64,000 bases of DNA from Pseudomonas sp. GTDB taxonomy: Bacteria; Pseudomonadota; Gammaproteobacteria; Pseudomonadales; Pseudomonadaceae. Positions within the stretch are counted from its first letter, which is position 1, and every line of letters begins with the position of its first letter. Below, piece after piece: positions 1 through 7,684 of this stretch. A model generated the notes under the pieces. It was not told where the DNA came from. It saw only the letters and a program-made list of their open reading frames with translations, and made no database searches. The stretch is from contig NZ_JAUXXP010000045.1 of NCBI RefSeq assembly GCF_030684895.1, positions 1-64,000 of the forward strand. Direction: 5' to 3'. The translations under genes and the position numbers were made by a program.

Positions 1-25
1 GCAGGGCTCTAGCTCGCGAGATCTT
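1..25. repeat. Right end of a palindromic intergenic repeat, cut by the window edge
   Basis: Bases 5-25 share the string GGCTCTAGCTCGCGAGATC and a following TAA with the right end of the complete element at 6769-6892. Only this end is inside the window, so the rest of the copy lies upstream. It sits 3' of the Sel1-repeat gene, which is transcribed towards it, the same kind of position (just behind a gene) as the complete copy behind ladS. Confidence 0.6.
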
Positions 26-57
26 AAGCAGCGTCTAAGCGTGTTAGATGGGTTGAA

Positions 58-609
58 TCAGGGCAGCGGGGCAAACGGCGAGGTGAAGGTGTCGGCGTTC
101 TGCAGTTCCAGCAGGTAGTTGCGGAAGATCTGCCCGAGCACCTGGCTGGCGATTTCCAGTTCGTTGCGCGGCATCTGTGCGGCGATCAGGTCGGCGCTGT
201 CCATGGCTTCGTCCGAGCCGTTCACTGCGGCCATCTTCAGCACGATATAAGCCTGTATCGCGTTCGCCGGTACACCTTCACCGCGGAAGAACATCATGCC
301 CAGGCGGTACTGCGATTGCGCGTGGCCTTGCAGCGAGGCCTGCTCGAACCATTGCAGCGCCTGGCTGAGATCGCGTTCGACGCGCTTGCCGTCGTAATAG
401 AACTCGCCCAGCTCGAACTCCGCCTGCAGGTCACCATTGCGCGCGGCCTGCTCGCAGGCCTCAAGGGCGGTGGGCAGTTCTTCGGGGGCGGTGTTGAGTG
501 AGCAGCTGCCAAGCGCGGGGATCAGCAAGGAGTTGCCGCTCGCCAAGGCGAGCAGTGGCAGCAGGAGCAACAGGCAGCCCAGGGACAGGGTGCGGCCGGT
601 GCGTTTCAT
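58..609 (-). CDS. Exported Sel1/TPR-repeat protein
   Basis: A 183-residue protein with an N-terminal signal peptide (basic start, leucine-rich core, cleavage near residue 23-25). Residues about 55-130 hold two Sel1-like helical repeats with the typical A..G...A...LG..Y..G..V..D...A..WF..A...GHA pattern. Such repeats are protein-binding scaffolds, so a periplasmic or envelope-associated binding role is likely; the partner is not visible. It lies 92 bases behind the membrane protein gene at 702-1358 on the same strand. The start is the ATG that gives a complete signal peptide. No lipobox cysteine is apparent. Confidence 0.75.
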   Translation of the reverse strand: MKRTGRTLSLGCLLLLLPLLALASGNSLLIPALGSCSLNTAPEELPTALEACEQAARNGDLQAEFELGEFYYDGKRVERDLSQALQWFEQASLQGHAQSQYRLGMMFFRGEGVPANAIQAYIVLKMAAVNGSDEAMDSADLIAAQMPRNELEIASQVLGQIFRNYLLELQNADTFTSPFAPLP

Positions 610-701
610 GAAAATCCGTTTACCTCGGGATGCACAACAGGCGATGTGCCTGGCCGCCGGAACGCGGCAGCCATCACATTATGAAATAAGCAGCGGCGTT
701 C

Positions 702-1358
702 TTACAAAGTCTTTACCGGGTTTTCTTCCGTGCGGCCATGTTTTGCGCTGCCAGGCAGGCTCAGTAGCAGCCAGGCCAGCAGTGGGTAGGCGGGTGTCAG
801 CAGGGCGTGGAACAGGTCAACCCGGCGTAACGAACCGATAAAGCCCTCGGTGCCAACGGCTAAACCGGCCAGCAGAAACAGCCCGACTACCGCAATCGCC
901 GCAGCCAGTGGCGCATGCCTGGGCCACTGCATGGCGCCGGCATAGACAATCAGCAGCAGGGTCGCCAGATTCAGCAGCAGGCGGTAATCCTCCAGCAGGT
1001 TCATCTGCCGGAACAGTTCAAAGAAGGCGCACAGCCCCAGCAGAATGCGTCCCCAATTGGCGCGACTCCATTGCCAGCCACGGCCCAAAGCCAGCGCGGC
1101 GGCGCCGAGCAATGGCAGGCCGAGAAAGCTGCTGGCCTGGCTTAGCCACAAATGTGCGGCTTGTGCGCCGGGGTCGATGCCGAAGCGAACCACACCAACG
1201 GCCGCCGCAGCAGCCGGCAGGAGAAACCCCAGCAGGGCGCAGAACAGCGCCGGCTGATCGGCCTCGCCATGGTGCTTGCGGGCTTTGCCGATGGCAATTG
1301 CGCAGGCCAGACAGGCCAGGGCCAGAACAGCGTCGCTAAAGGCGGTGCTGTACTGCAT
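702..1358 (-). CDS. Multi-pass inner membrane protein of unknown function
   Basis: A 218-residue hydrophobic protein with about six to seven predicted membrane segments and short polar loops. Its start codon overlaps the hemL stop codon (TGATG arrangement on the minus strand), so it is translationally coupled to hemL. I recognise no catalytic motif. The same gene pair, hemL followed by a small membrane protein and a Sel1 protein, is my recollection of the Pseudomonas aeruginosa order, which supports a real gene; the function is unknown. Confidence 0.75.
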   Translation of the reverse strand: MQYSTAFSDAVLALACLACAIAIGKARKHHGEADQPALFCALLGFLLPAAAAAVGVVRFGIDPGAQAAHLWLSQASSFLGLPLLGAAALALGRGWQWSRANWGRILLGLCAFFELFRQMNLLEDYRLLLNLATLLLIVYAGAMQWPRHAPLAAAIAVVGLFLLAGLAVGTEGFIGSLRRVDLFHALLTPAYPLLAWLLLSLPGSAKHGRTEENPVKTL

Positions 1359-2647
1359 CAGGCTTTCTTCAGCTCAGCGAAGGCGCGCTCGGCGGCGTCC
1401 AGGGTGATTTTCAACTCGGCATCGCCATGGGCGATGGAGGTGAAACCGGCCTCGAAGGCGCTTGGTGCCAGGTATACGCCGCCGGCCAGCATCAGGTGGA
1501 AGAAGCGCTTGAAACGCTCGGCATCGCTGGCCATCACATCATTAAAGGTGACGATATCGTCGGCGCCGCTGAAATACAGGCCGAACATGCCGCCCGCCTG
1601 GGTGGTGACGAACGGAATTCCGGCGGCATCAGCGCGGTCCTGTAGGCCCTGCAGCATGCGGCTGGTGTAGTCGGTCAGCTCGGCGTGGAAGCCTGGGCGC
1701 TTGATCAGACGCAGGGTGGCCAGGCCGGCAGCCATGGCCAGCGGGTTACCGGACAGGGTGCCGGCCTGATAGACCGGGCCGAGCGGGGCGATGCAATGCA
1801 TGATTTCGCGCTTGCCGCCGAAACAGCCCACCGGCATACCGCCGCCGATGATCTTGCCGAAGGTGGTCAGGTCCGGGGTCACGCCGTAATACGCCTGGGC
1901 GCCGCCAAGGGCAACGCGGAAACCGGTCATCACTTCGTCGAAAATCAGCACCACGCCGTGCTTGTCGCACTGCTCGCGCAGGCCTTGCAGGTAGCCCGGT
2001 GCCGGCGGTACGCAGTTCATATTGCCGGCTACCGGCTCGACGATGATACAGGCGACGGTCGAGCCGACCTCGCTGAGCATCTGCTCGACGGCGGCCAGGT
2101 CGTTGAATGGCAGGGTCAGGGTGTGTTTGGCGAAGTCCGCCGGCACGCCGGCCGAGCTCGGCACGCCCTGGGTCAGCAGGCCGGAGCCGGCTTTCACCAG
2201 CAAGCTGTCGGAATGACCGTGGTAGCAGCCTTCGAATTTAATGATGTTGTCGCGACCGGTGTAACCACGTGCCAGACGGATGGCGCTCATGGTCGCTTCG
2301 GTGCCGGAGCTGACCATGCGCACCATTTCCATCGACGGCACCAGGCTGCACACCAGGTCGGCCATCTCGGTTTCCATGGCGGTCGGTGCGCCATAGGACA
2401 AGCCGTGCTGCAACTGGTTGCGCACCGCGTCGAGGACTTCCGGGTGGCTGTGGCCGAGGATCATCGGGCCCCAGGAGCCGACGTAGTCGACGTAGCGCTT
2501 GTCGTCTTCATCGGTGACGTAGGCGCCCTCGGCGTGCTTGAAGAACAGCGGGGTGCCGCCGACGCTTTTAAAGGCGCGCACCGGCGAGTTGACTCCACCG
2601 GGGATGTGCTTTTGCGCGTTGGCGAAGAGGGTTTCGGAACGGGACAT
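1358..2647 (-). CDS. hemL: Glutamate-1-semialdehyde 2,1-aminomutase
   Basis: Converts glutamate-1-semialdehyde to 5-aminolevulinate, the C5-pathway entry to haem, sirohaem and cobalamin; cytoplasmic PLP enzyme. The 429-residue product starts [18 protein letters not shown], a family hallmark. The PLP-binding lysine is K265 in [14 protein letters not shown], and the D-E-V pair in [11 protein letters not shown] (near 237-239) contacts the cofactor ring. The frame stays open 56 codons further upstream, but the ATG at 2647 has a GAGAGG ribosome site and matches the family length. The downstream membrane protein overlaps its stop; thiE lies 55 bases upstream on the same strand. Confidence 0.97.
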   Translation of the reverse strand: MSRSETLFANAQKHIPGGVNSPVRAFKSVGGTPLFFKHAEGAYVTDEDDKRYVDYVGSWGPMILGHSHPEVLDAVRNQLQHGLSYGAPTAMETEMADLVCSLVPSMEMVRMVSSGTEATMSAIRLARGYTGRDNIIKFEGCYHGHSDSLLVKAGSGLLTQGVPSSAGVPADFAKHTLTLPFNDLAAVEQMLSEVGSTVACIIVEPVAGNMNCVPPAPGYLQGLREQCDKHGVVLIFDEVMTGFRVALGGAQAYYGVTPDLTTFGKIIGGGMPVGCFGGKREIMHCIAPLGPVYQAGTLSGNPLAMAAGLATLRLIKRPGFHAELTDYTSRMLQGLQDRADAAGIPFVTTQAGGMFGLYFSGADDIVTFNDVMASDAERFKRFFHLMLAGGVYLAPSAFEAGFTSIAHGDAELKITLDAAERAFAELKKA

Positions 2648-2702
2648 GGCAGGGCCTCTCAAGCTGGGAGCCGGGGCGAGCCGTGTCGCCCCTGAAAAAC
2701 GA

Positions 2703-3329
2703 TTAGTTAGAAATAAACAGGGCACTAAAGGCGCGGGCGCGGCGCTCGACTTCAGCAGCCGAGTCGACGCCGAACAGGCCGTGCACCACCGCGACCATGC
2801 TGGCGCCGTGGGCAATCAGCTCAGGTGCGTTGTCCAGGGTCACGCCGCCGATGGCGACAATCGGCAGGTTGACCTTGGCTTTCGCCGCCGTCAGCAACGC
2901 GACGTCGGCAGCCGGTGCGCCGGGCTTGGTGTTGGAATTGAAGAAGCGGCCAAAGGCGACATAGCTCGCGCCTTCCTTGGCTGCGGCCTCGGCCAGCTCG
3001 AGCTGGGCGTGGCAGGTGCCGCCGATAATCGCCTGGCGCCCAAGCAGGGCGCGGGCGACGGACAGCGAACCGTCGCCTTGGCCCAGATGCAGGCCCACAC
3101 CCAGGCGGGCGGCCAGTTCGGCGTCGTCATTGATGATCAGTGCGGCGCCATAGCGGTTGCACAGCTCACGCAGCGCTTCGGCTTCGCGCAGGCGGCGGGC
3201 GTCATCGCTGGATTTGTCGCGGTACTGCAGCAATGTCGCGCCGCCCTTGAGCGCGGCTTCGACGTAGGGCAGCAGTTTGCCCTTGAGCAACTCGCTGTCG
3301 GTGATGGCATACAGGCCACGCAGTTTCAT
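2703..3329 (-). CDS. thiE: Thiamine-phosphate synthase
   Basis: Joins HMP-PP and the thiazole phosphate to make thiamine monophosphate. The 208-residue TIM-barrel protein shows the substrate-binding stretches LQYRDKS (near 36-42), [16 protein letters not shown] and the phosphate-binding loop IVAIGGV near 160. The start ATG has GGAG eight bases before it. It follows thiD by only 13 bases on the same strand, so the two steps of thiamine assembly are co-transcribed, probably with hemL. I found no TPP riboswitch consensus in the leader of this unit. Confidence 0.95.
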   Translation of the reverse strand: MKLRGLYAITDSELLKGKLLPYVEAALKGGATLLQYRDKSSDDARRLREAEALRELCNRYGAALIINDDAELAARLGVGLHLGQGDGSLSVARALLGRQAIIGGTCHAQLELAEAAAKEGASYVAFGRFFNSNTKPGAPAADVALLTAAKAKVNLPIVAIGGVTLDNAPELIAHGASMVAVVHGLFGVDSAAEVERRARAFSALFISN

Positions 3330-3342
3330 CTGAGGCGCTCCA

Positions 3343-4137
3343 TCAAGAGAGGTCTAGCGGCAGGCGGCGCGGAATAAACTGGCCGTGGCCAGGTTGTTCG
3401 GCGTCGCGCAGGGTGCGCCAGGTGTAGTCGAGGGCAAATTGCACAGCGCTGACCAGTTCCTGACCCAGGGCCAGGCGCCCGGCCAAGGTGCTGGCCAGGG
3501 TGCAGCCGGAGCCGTGGTAGCTGCCGGGCAGGCGCTGGCAGGTAAAGGTGTGGCGGCTGCCGTCGCGGCTATAGAGGCGGTTGTGCACTTCGTGCTCATC
3601 ACCATGGCCGCCGGTGATCAGCAGGTGCTGGATATACGGCAGCAGCTTCTCGGCACACTCATCGGCGCTGCCGTCGGGCAGTTCGGCGAGGATGCGTGCT
3701 TCCGGCAGGTTCGGCGTGGCGATGGTCGAGACGGCAAACAGGCGCTCGCGCATGGCAAAGCCGACTTCGTCCTTGCCCAGTGCGCCACCACCACCGGCGC
3801 GCAGCACCGGGTCGCAGACCAGCGGGATGCCCGGCAGGCGCTGCATGATTTCCAGCACGGTTTCGACCATCTCGACCGAGCCGAGCATGCCCAGTTTGAC
3901 CGCTTCGACCGGCAGGTCATTGATCACTGCATTGGCCTGGGCCAATACCCACTCGCGGTCGAGCACGCGAAAATCGGAAACGTTGACGGTGTCCTGCACG
4001 GTCAGCGCGGTCACAGTAGGGGCAGCGTGACAGCATTGGGCGAGCAGGGCTTCGATATCGGCTTGCAGGCCGGCACCACCACTGGGGTCATGACCGGACA
4101 GGCACAGCACTACGGGGCGAGAGGTAGGCATTTTCAT
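3343..4137 (-). CDS. thiD: Hydroxymethylpyrimidine/phosphomethylpyrimidine kinase
   Basis: Phosphorylates HMP and HMP-P to HMP-PP, the partner substrate for ThiE next door. The 264-residue ribokinase-fold protein carries the N-terminal signature [19 protein letters not shown] and the C-terminal anion-hole motif GSGCTLAS with the catalytic Cys/Gly region. Two in-frame ATGs (4137 and 4131) fit; 4137 gives the usual length, and the open frame extends 29 codons further without support. It is the first gene of a minus-strand thiD-thiE-hemL run and is divergent from ladS. Confidence 0.95.
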   Translation of the reverse strand: MKMPTSRPVVLCLSGHDPSGGAGLQADIEALLAQCCHAAPTVTALTVQDTVNVSDFRVLDREWVLAQANAVINDLPVEAVKLGMLGSVEMVETVLEIMQRLPGIPLVCDPVLRAGGGGALGKDEVGFAMRERLFAVSTIATPNLPEARILAELPDGSADECAEKLLPYIQHLLITGGHGDEHEVHNRLYSRDGSRHTFTCQRLPGSYHGSGCTLASTLAGRLALGQELVSAVQFALDYTWRTLRDAEQPGHGQFIPRRLPLDLS

Positions 4138-4384
4138 GGTGCGCGAGCTTACCACCAAACCACGGCTTGCAGACCTCGAAACGCCAGGAAAGCCCGCCTG
4201 GCGGACGATCTGTCGCATGCGCATACCGTGCTGCAGTCTGTGTCAGCTAAGGCGAAAAACCCCAGACAGTTCAGGTTTTTCCTGGGACTCTGGCGCAAAT
4301 GCCTATGCTAGAGTGCGGAACTTCTGAATACACCGTTCCTGTGGCGCTGTTTAATGCGCTGCTGGCTTACTCTGGCTGAGTTGC

Positions 4385-6766
4385 ATGCACTACATCCTCC
4401 TCTGTTTCTTCATGCTGGTGCCAGGGTTGGCCGGGGCATTGGTTTTTGACGAAAACACCCGCAGCCTGCCGCTCGGCAAGGCCATGTCGGTATTCGAGGA
4501 TGTACGCGGCGATGCCAGCATCGAGGACATCACCTCGCCGGCCCTGCAGGCCAGTTTCCGCCAGCACGACAAGGGCGTACTGAACGCCGGTTATTCGCGC
4601 TCGGTGTTCTGGCTGCGCCTGGATCTGGAATACCGTCCGCAACAGGCCACAGGTGCGCAGCCCTGGTTGCTGGAGCTGGCCTACCCGCCGCTTGATCATG
4701 TGCAGCTGTACCTGCCCGATGCACAGGGGCGTTATCAGCTGAGTCAGCACACTGGCGATGCCTTGCCGTTCTCCAGTCGCGAAATCAAACAGCACAATTA
4801 TGTGTTTGAGCTGAGGTTGCCGCCGGCACAGCGGCAAAGCGTTTACCTGCGCCTGGAAAGCCAGGGTTCGATTCAGGCGCCGCTGACCCTCTGGGCGCCC
4901 AACGCCTATCTGGAAGAACAGCCGGCACGCATCTATGTGCTGGGCATCATCTACGGCGTGCTGCTGGTGATGCTGATCTACAACCTGTTTATCTTCCTTA
5001 GCGTGCGCGATACCAGCTACCTGTATTACATCCTCTATATCGCCTCGTTCGGTTTCTATCAGCTGTCGGTCAACGGCGCGGCCATCGAGTATTTCTGGCC
5101 CAACAGCCCCTGGTGGGCGAACGCCGCCACGCCGTTCCTGATTGGTGCGGCGGCGTTGTTTGGTTGTCAGTTCGCCCGCAGTTTTCTGCACACCGCCGAG
5201 CACAGTCCCTGGGTCGATCGTGCGTTGTTGCTGATGATGGCCTCTGGCGTGCTGGTGATGACCCTGGCACTGACGGCCAGTTACGCGCTGTCGCTGCGCC
5301 TGGCCACCTACCTGGCGCTGGGCTTTACCGTGGTGATCTTCAGCGCCGGTATCCTCGCCTGGATGCGCGGCATGCGCGTGGCGCGCTATTTCATCATCGC
5401 CTGGACCGCCTTTCTCGCCGGCGGAATGATCAACACCCTGATGGTGCTGGGCTACCTGCCGAACATGTTCCTCACCATGTATGCCAGCCAGATCGGCTCA
5501 GCGCTGGAAGTCGGCCTGCTTTCGCTGGCCCTGGCCGACCGCATCAACGCGATGAAGGAAGAGCGCACGCGCATCCTCCAGGAGGCCGGACTCAAGCTTG
5601 AAGCCTTCAACCAGGAGTTGGCCAACAGCAACCGCCTCAAGGATGAATTCCTCGCCACCGTCACCCACGAACTGCGCACACCGATGAACGGGGTGATCGG
5701 GTCGCTGGAGCTGATGCAGATGCTGGAGATCGATGGCGAGTTGGCGCACTACCAGCGCACGGCCGCCAGCTCCGCCCGCGACATGATGCGCATGGTCAAT
5801 GACATCCTCGCTCTCACCGAGCTGCAGGCAGGGCGCCTGTACCCACGGCGTGAGCCGTTCAGTCTGCGTGGGCTGTTTGATGGTTTGCGTGCGCAGCACG
5901 CACCGCGTGCAGAGGAGAAAGGCCTGCGTTTTGTGCTGGAGCTGGATGACAGCCTGCCCGACACCCTTGAGGGCGATGCCAGCAAGTTGGTGCAGAGCCT
6001 GAACTGTCTGCTGGATAACGCCATCAAGTTCACCCAGCATGGCGACGTGCGTGTACGGGTTACTCGCGGCGGCACGGCCAGCGATATTCTGCCGCTGCGT
6101 ATCGAGGTGATCGACACTGGCGTGGGCTTCGCCGTGCCGGTCGACGGCAAGCTGTATCAGCGCTTCCAGCAGTTGGATGGTTCCATGACCCGTGAGTACG
6201 GCGGTCTGGGTATTGGCCTGGCGATCTGCCGGCAACTGGTCGACCTGCTTGGCGGCGACCTCAGCCATGAATCCCATCCGGGGCAGGGCAGCTGCTTTCG
6301 CCTGGAACTGCCACTGGCCTTGCCGGTGCAGATGACCACTCCAGCCGCCGTCGTGCTGCGCGCCACCGGCCCGGCGCTGCGCGCGCCTGAGCAGTGCACG
6401 GTATTGATCGTCGAAGACAACGCGATCAACCAACTGGTAACCCGTGGCATGCTACTCAAGCTGGGTTATCAGGTGCGCACCGCCGATAACGGTGCCGAAG
6501 CGCTGGAAGTGCTGCGCAACGAGCCCATCGACGCCGTGCTGCTGGATTGTCAGATGCCGGTAATGGATGGTTTCGCCACCTGCCGGGCGCTGCGCAATTT
6601 GCCCGGTTGCCAGCTGCTGCCGGTGCTGGCGATCACCGCCCACAGCCACAGCGGCGACCGCGAGCGCTGTCTGGCCGCCGGTATGAGCGACTACCTGGCC
6701 AAGCCGGTGAAGTTCGAGCAGCTGCGCAATCTGTTGCACGACTGGGTGCTCTGCCGCGAGTCCTGA
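4385..6766 (+). CDS. ladS: LadS-type hybrid sensor histidine kinase
   Basis: Inner-membrane kinase of 793 residues. Order: signal peptide (1-18), periplasmic 7TMR-DISMED2 sensor (about 22-165), seven membrane segments of the 7TMR-DISM type (about 180-385), a short coiled coil, HisKA with phosphorylated H428 in THELRTPMNG, an HATPase domain (N box NCLLDNAIKFT, G boxes DTGVGF and GLGIGLAI) and a C-terminal receiver with acceptor D721 in LLDCQMPVMDG. In P. aeruginosa LadS (795 residues) feeds phosphate into GacS and so raises RsmY/RsmZ, favouring biofilm and chronic infection traits; its DISMED2 domain senses calcium. Assignment rests on the architecture, length and recalled position beside thiD. 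No strong ribosome site precedes the ATG. Confidence 0.88.
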   Translation: MHYILLCFFMLVPGLAGALVFDENTRSLPLGKAMSVFEDVRGDASIEDITSPALQASFRQHDKGVLNAGYSRSVFWLRLDLEYRPQQATGAQPWLLELAYPPLDHVQLYLPDAQGRYQLSQHTGDALPFSSREIKQHNYVFELRLPPAQRQSVYLRLESQGSIQAPLTLWAPNAYLEEQPARIYVLGIIYGVLLVMLIYNLFIFLSVRDTSYLYYILYIASFGFYQLSVNGAAIEYFWPNSPWWANAATPFLIGAAALFGCQFARSFLHTAEHSPWVDRALLLMMASGVLVMTLALTASYALSLRLATYLALGFTVVIFSAGILAWMRGMRVARYFIIAWTAFLAGGMINTLMVLGYLPNMFLTMYASQIGSALEVGLLSLALADRINAMKEERTRILQEAGLKLEAFNQELANSNRLKDEFLATVTHELRTPMNGVIGSLELMQMLEIDGELAHYQRTAASSARDMMRMVNDILALTELQAGRLYPRREPFSLRGLFDGLRAQHAPRAEEKGLRFVLELDDSLPDTLEGDASKLVQSLNCLLDNAIKFTQHGDVRVRVTRGGTASDILPLRIEVIDTGVGFAVPVDGKLYQRFQQLDGSMTREYGGLGIGLAICRQLVDLLGGDLSHESHPGQGSCFRLELPLALPVQMTTPAAVVLRATGPALRAPEQCTVLIVEDNAINQLVTRGMLLKLGYQVRTADNGAEALEVLRNEPIDAVLLDCQMPVMDGFATCRALRNLPGCQLLPVLAITAHSHSGDRERCLAAGMSDYLAKPVKFEQLRNLLHDWVLCRES

Positions 6767-6768
6767 TC

Positions 6769-6892
6769 TTACGATCTGCTGCGCGTCGGCCCTACTGCGT
6801 TAAAAGCAGGCTCGGAATGCTCATTTACAGCTCGTAAACTCCGCTTCCTCGCCTGCTTTTGCCTTGTATGGCTCTAGCTCGCGAGATCGTAA
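6769..6892. repeat. MITE-like palindromic intergenic repeat, complete copy
   Basis: The ends are inverted: TTACGATCT (6769-6777) with nearby CGCG, against CGCG and AGATCGTAA (6884-6892). Inside are AAAAGCAGGC (6802-6811) against GCCTGCTTTT (6851-6860), GGAATGC against GCTTCC, and a central hairpin TTTAC-AGCTC-GTAAA (6824-6838). The whole 124 bp folds into one long imperfect stem and has no coding capacity. It starts two bases after the ladS stop codon. A second copy, cut by the window edge, is at 1-25. Confidence 0.75.
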
Positions 6893-6970
6893 ATTTATTA
6901 TTGAGTTGTATGCGCCAACGGCTGGCTAATATGCCTGCTGTTGTGCCCGGAATCGCCCTTTAGTCAAACT

Positions 6971-7012
6971 CTGAATCCTGATTCACTTGAGCAATAGTGA
7001 ATCAGGATTCAG
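6971..7012. promoter_or_regulatory. Double palindromic operator in front of the tetR gene
   Basis: CTGAATCCTGATTCAC (6971-6986) and its exact reverse complement (6997-7012) flank a 10-base spacer. Each arm is itself a near-palindrome of the form TGAATC-NN-GATTCA, so there are two operator-like sites whose centres are 26 bases apart. The right arm ends three bases before the tetR ATG and contains its AGGA ribosome site (7004-7007). Autoregulation by the TetR product is the simple inference. Confidence 0.7.
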
Positions 7013-7015
7013 ACC

Positions 7016-7684
7016 ATGGCCTATCGCACCACCGCCCTGCGTATCGACCGCGATCAAGCACTGCGTGAGCGCATCATTGGCGCCGCACTGGTGCGGGTTG
7101 CTGAGGGCGGTTTTGCTGCCTTGACCATGCAGGCGCTGGCTGAGGATGTCGGTATTGCCACTGGCAGTCTGTACCGCCATTTCAGCAGCAAGGGCAGCCT
7201 GGCGGCCGAGGTGTTTGCGGTGGCCAGCCAGCGTGAAGTGGATGCGTTAGCGGTCAGCGTGCGTGGCCCTGGCAGCCCGGTGCAGCGTTTGGCCGCAGGG
7301 CTTGAGCGTTTTGCTGCGCGGGCCTGGGACAGCCGCCGCTTGGCCTTCGCCCTGATCGCCGAGCCAGTCGACCCGGAAGTCGACGAGCAGCGCCTGTTCT
7401 ATCGCGAAGCCTATGCCGATCTGTTCGTCGAATTGCTGCAGGAAGGCGCTGCGCAAGGCGTGTTCCGTGTGCAGCAGATCAACCTGGTCGCCGCCTGCCT
7501 GGTTGGCGCCATCGCCGAAGCCCTGGTCGGCCCTTTGTCGCCGCCCGCCCGTGCGGCCCGCGAGGCCGGTTATCCCGCCCCCAGCCTGGCTGAAGTCAGC
7601 CAGGCCCTGGTCACCTTTTGTCTACGCGCCGTGGGCGCCCCATTGCTCGCCCCATTGCCCAAAAAAGAGGAGCCTCAGCCATGA
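7016..7684 (+). CDS. TetR/AcrR-family transcriptional regulator
   Basis: A 222-residue regulator. The N-terminal DNA-binding domain covers about residues 12-62, with the helix-turn-helix at MQALAEDVGIATGSLYRHFSSKGSL. The C-terminal ligand domain is not close to one I can name. Its TGA overlaps the ATG of the acyl-CoA dehydrogenase gene (ATGA), so regulator and enzyme are one operon. The double palindrome at 6971-7012 reaches to three bases before the start. A fatty-acyl-CoA or branched-chain acyl ligand is inferred from the neighbours only. Confidence 0.88.
   Translation: MAYRTTALRIDRDQALRERIIGAALVRVAEGGFAALTMQALAEDVGIATGSLYRHFSSKGSLAAEVFAVASQREVDALAVSVRGPGSPVQRLAAGLERFAARAWDSRRLAFALIAEPVDPEVDEQRLFYREAYADLFVELLQEGAAQGVFRVQQINLVAACLVGAIAEALVGPLSPPARAAREAGYPAPSLAEVSQALVTFCLRAVGAPLLAPLPKKEEPQP

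Noticed and set aside
4138..4384. Possible TPP riboswitch for thiD-thiE
   Set aside because: I looked for the CUGAGA and the ACCUGAUCUGGGUAAU-type signatures upstream of thiD on the minus strand and did not find them.
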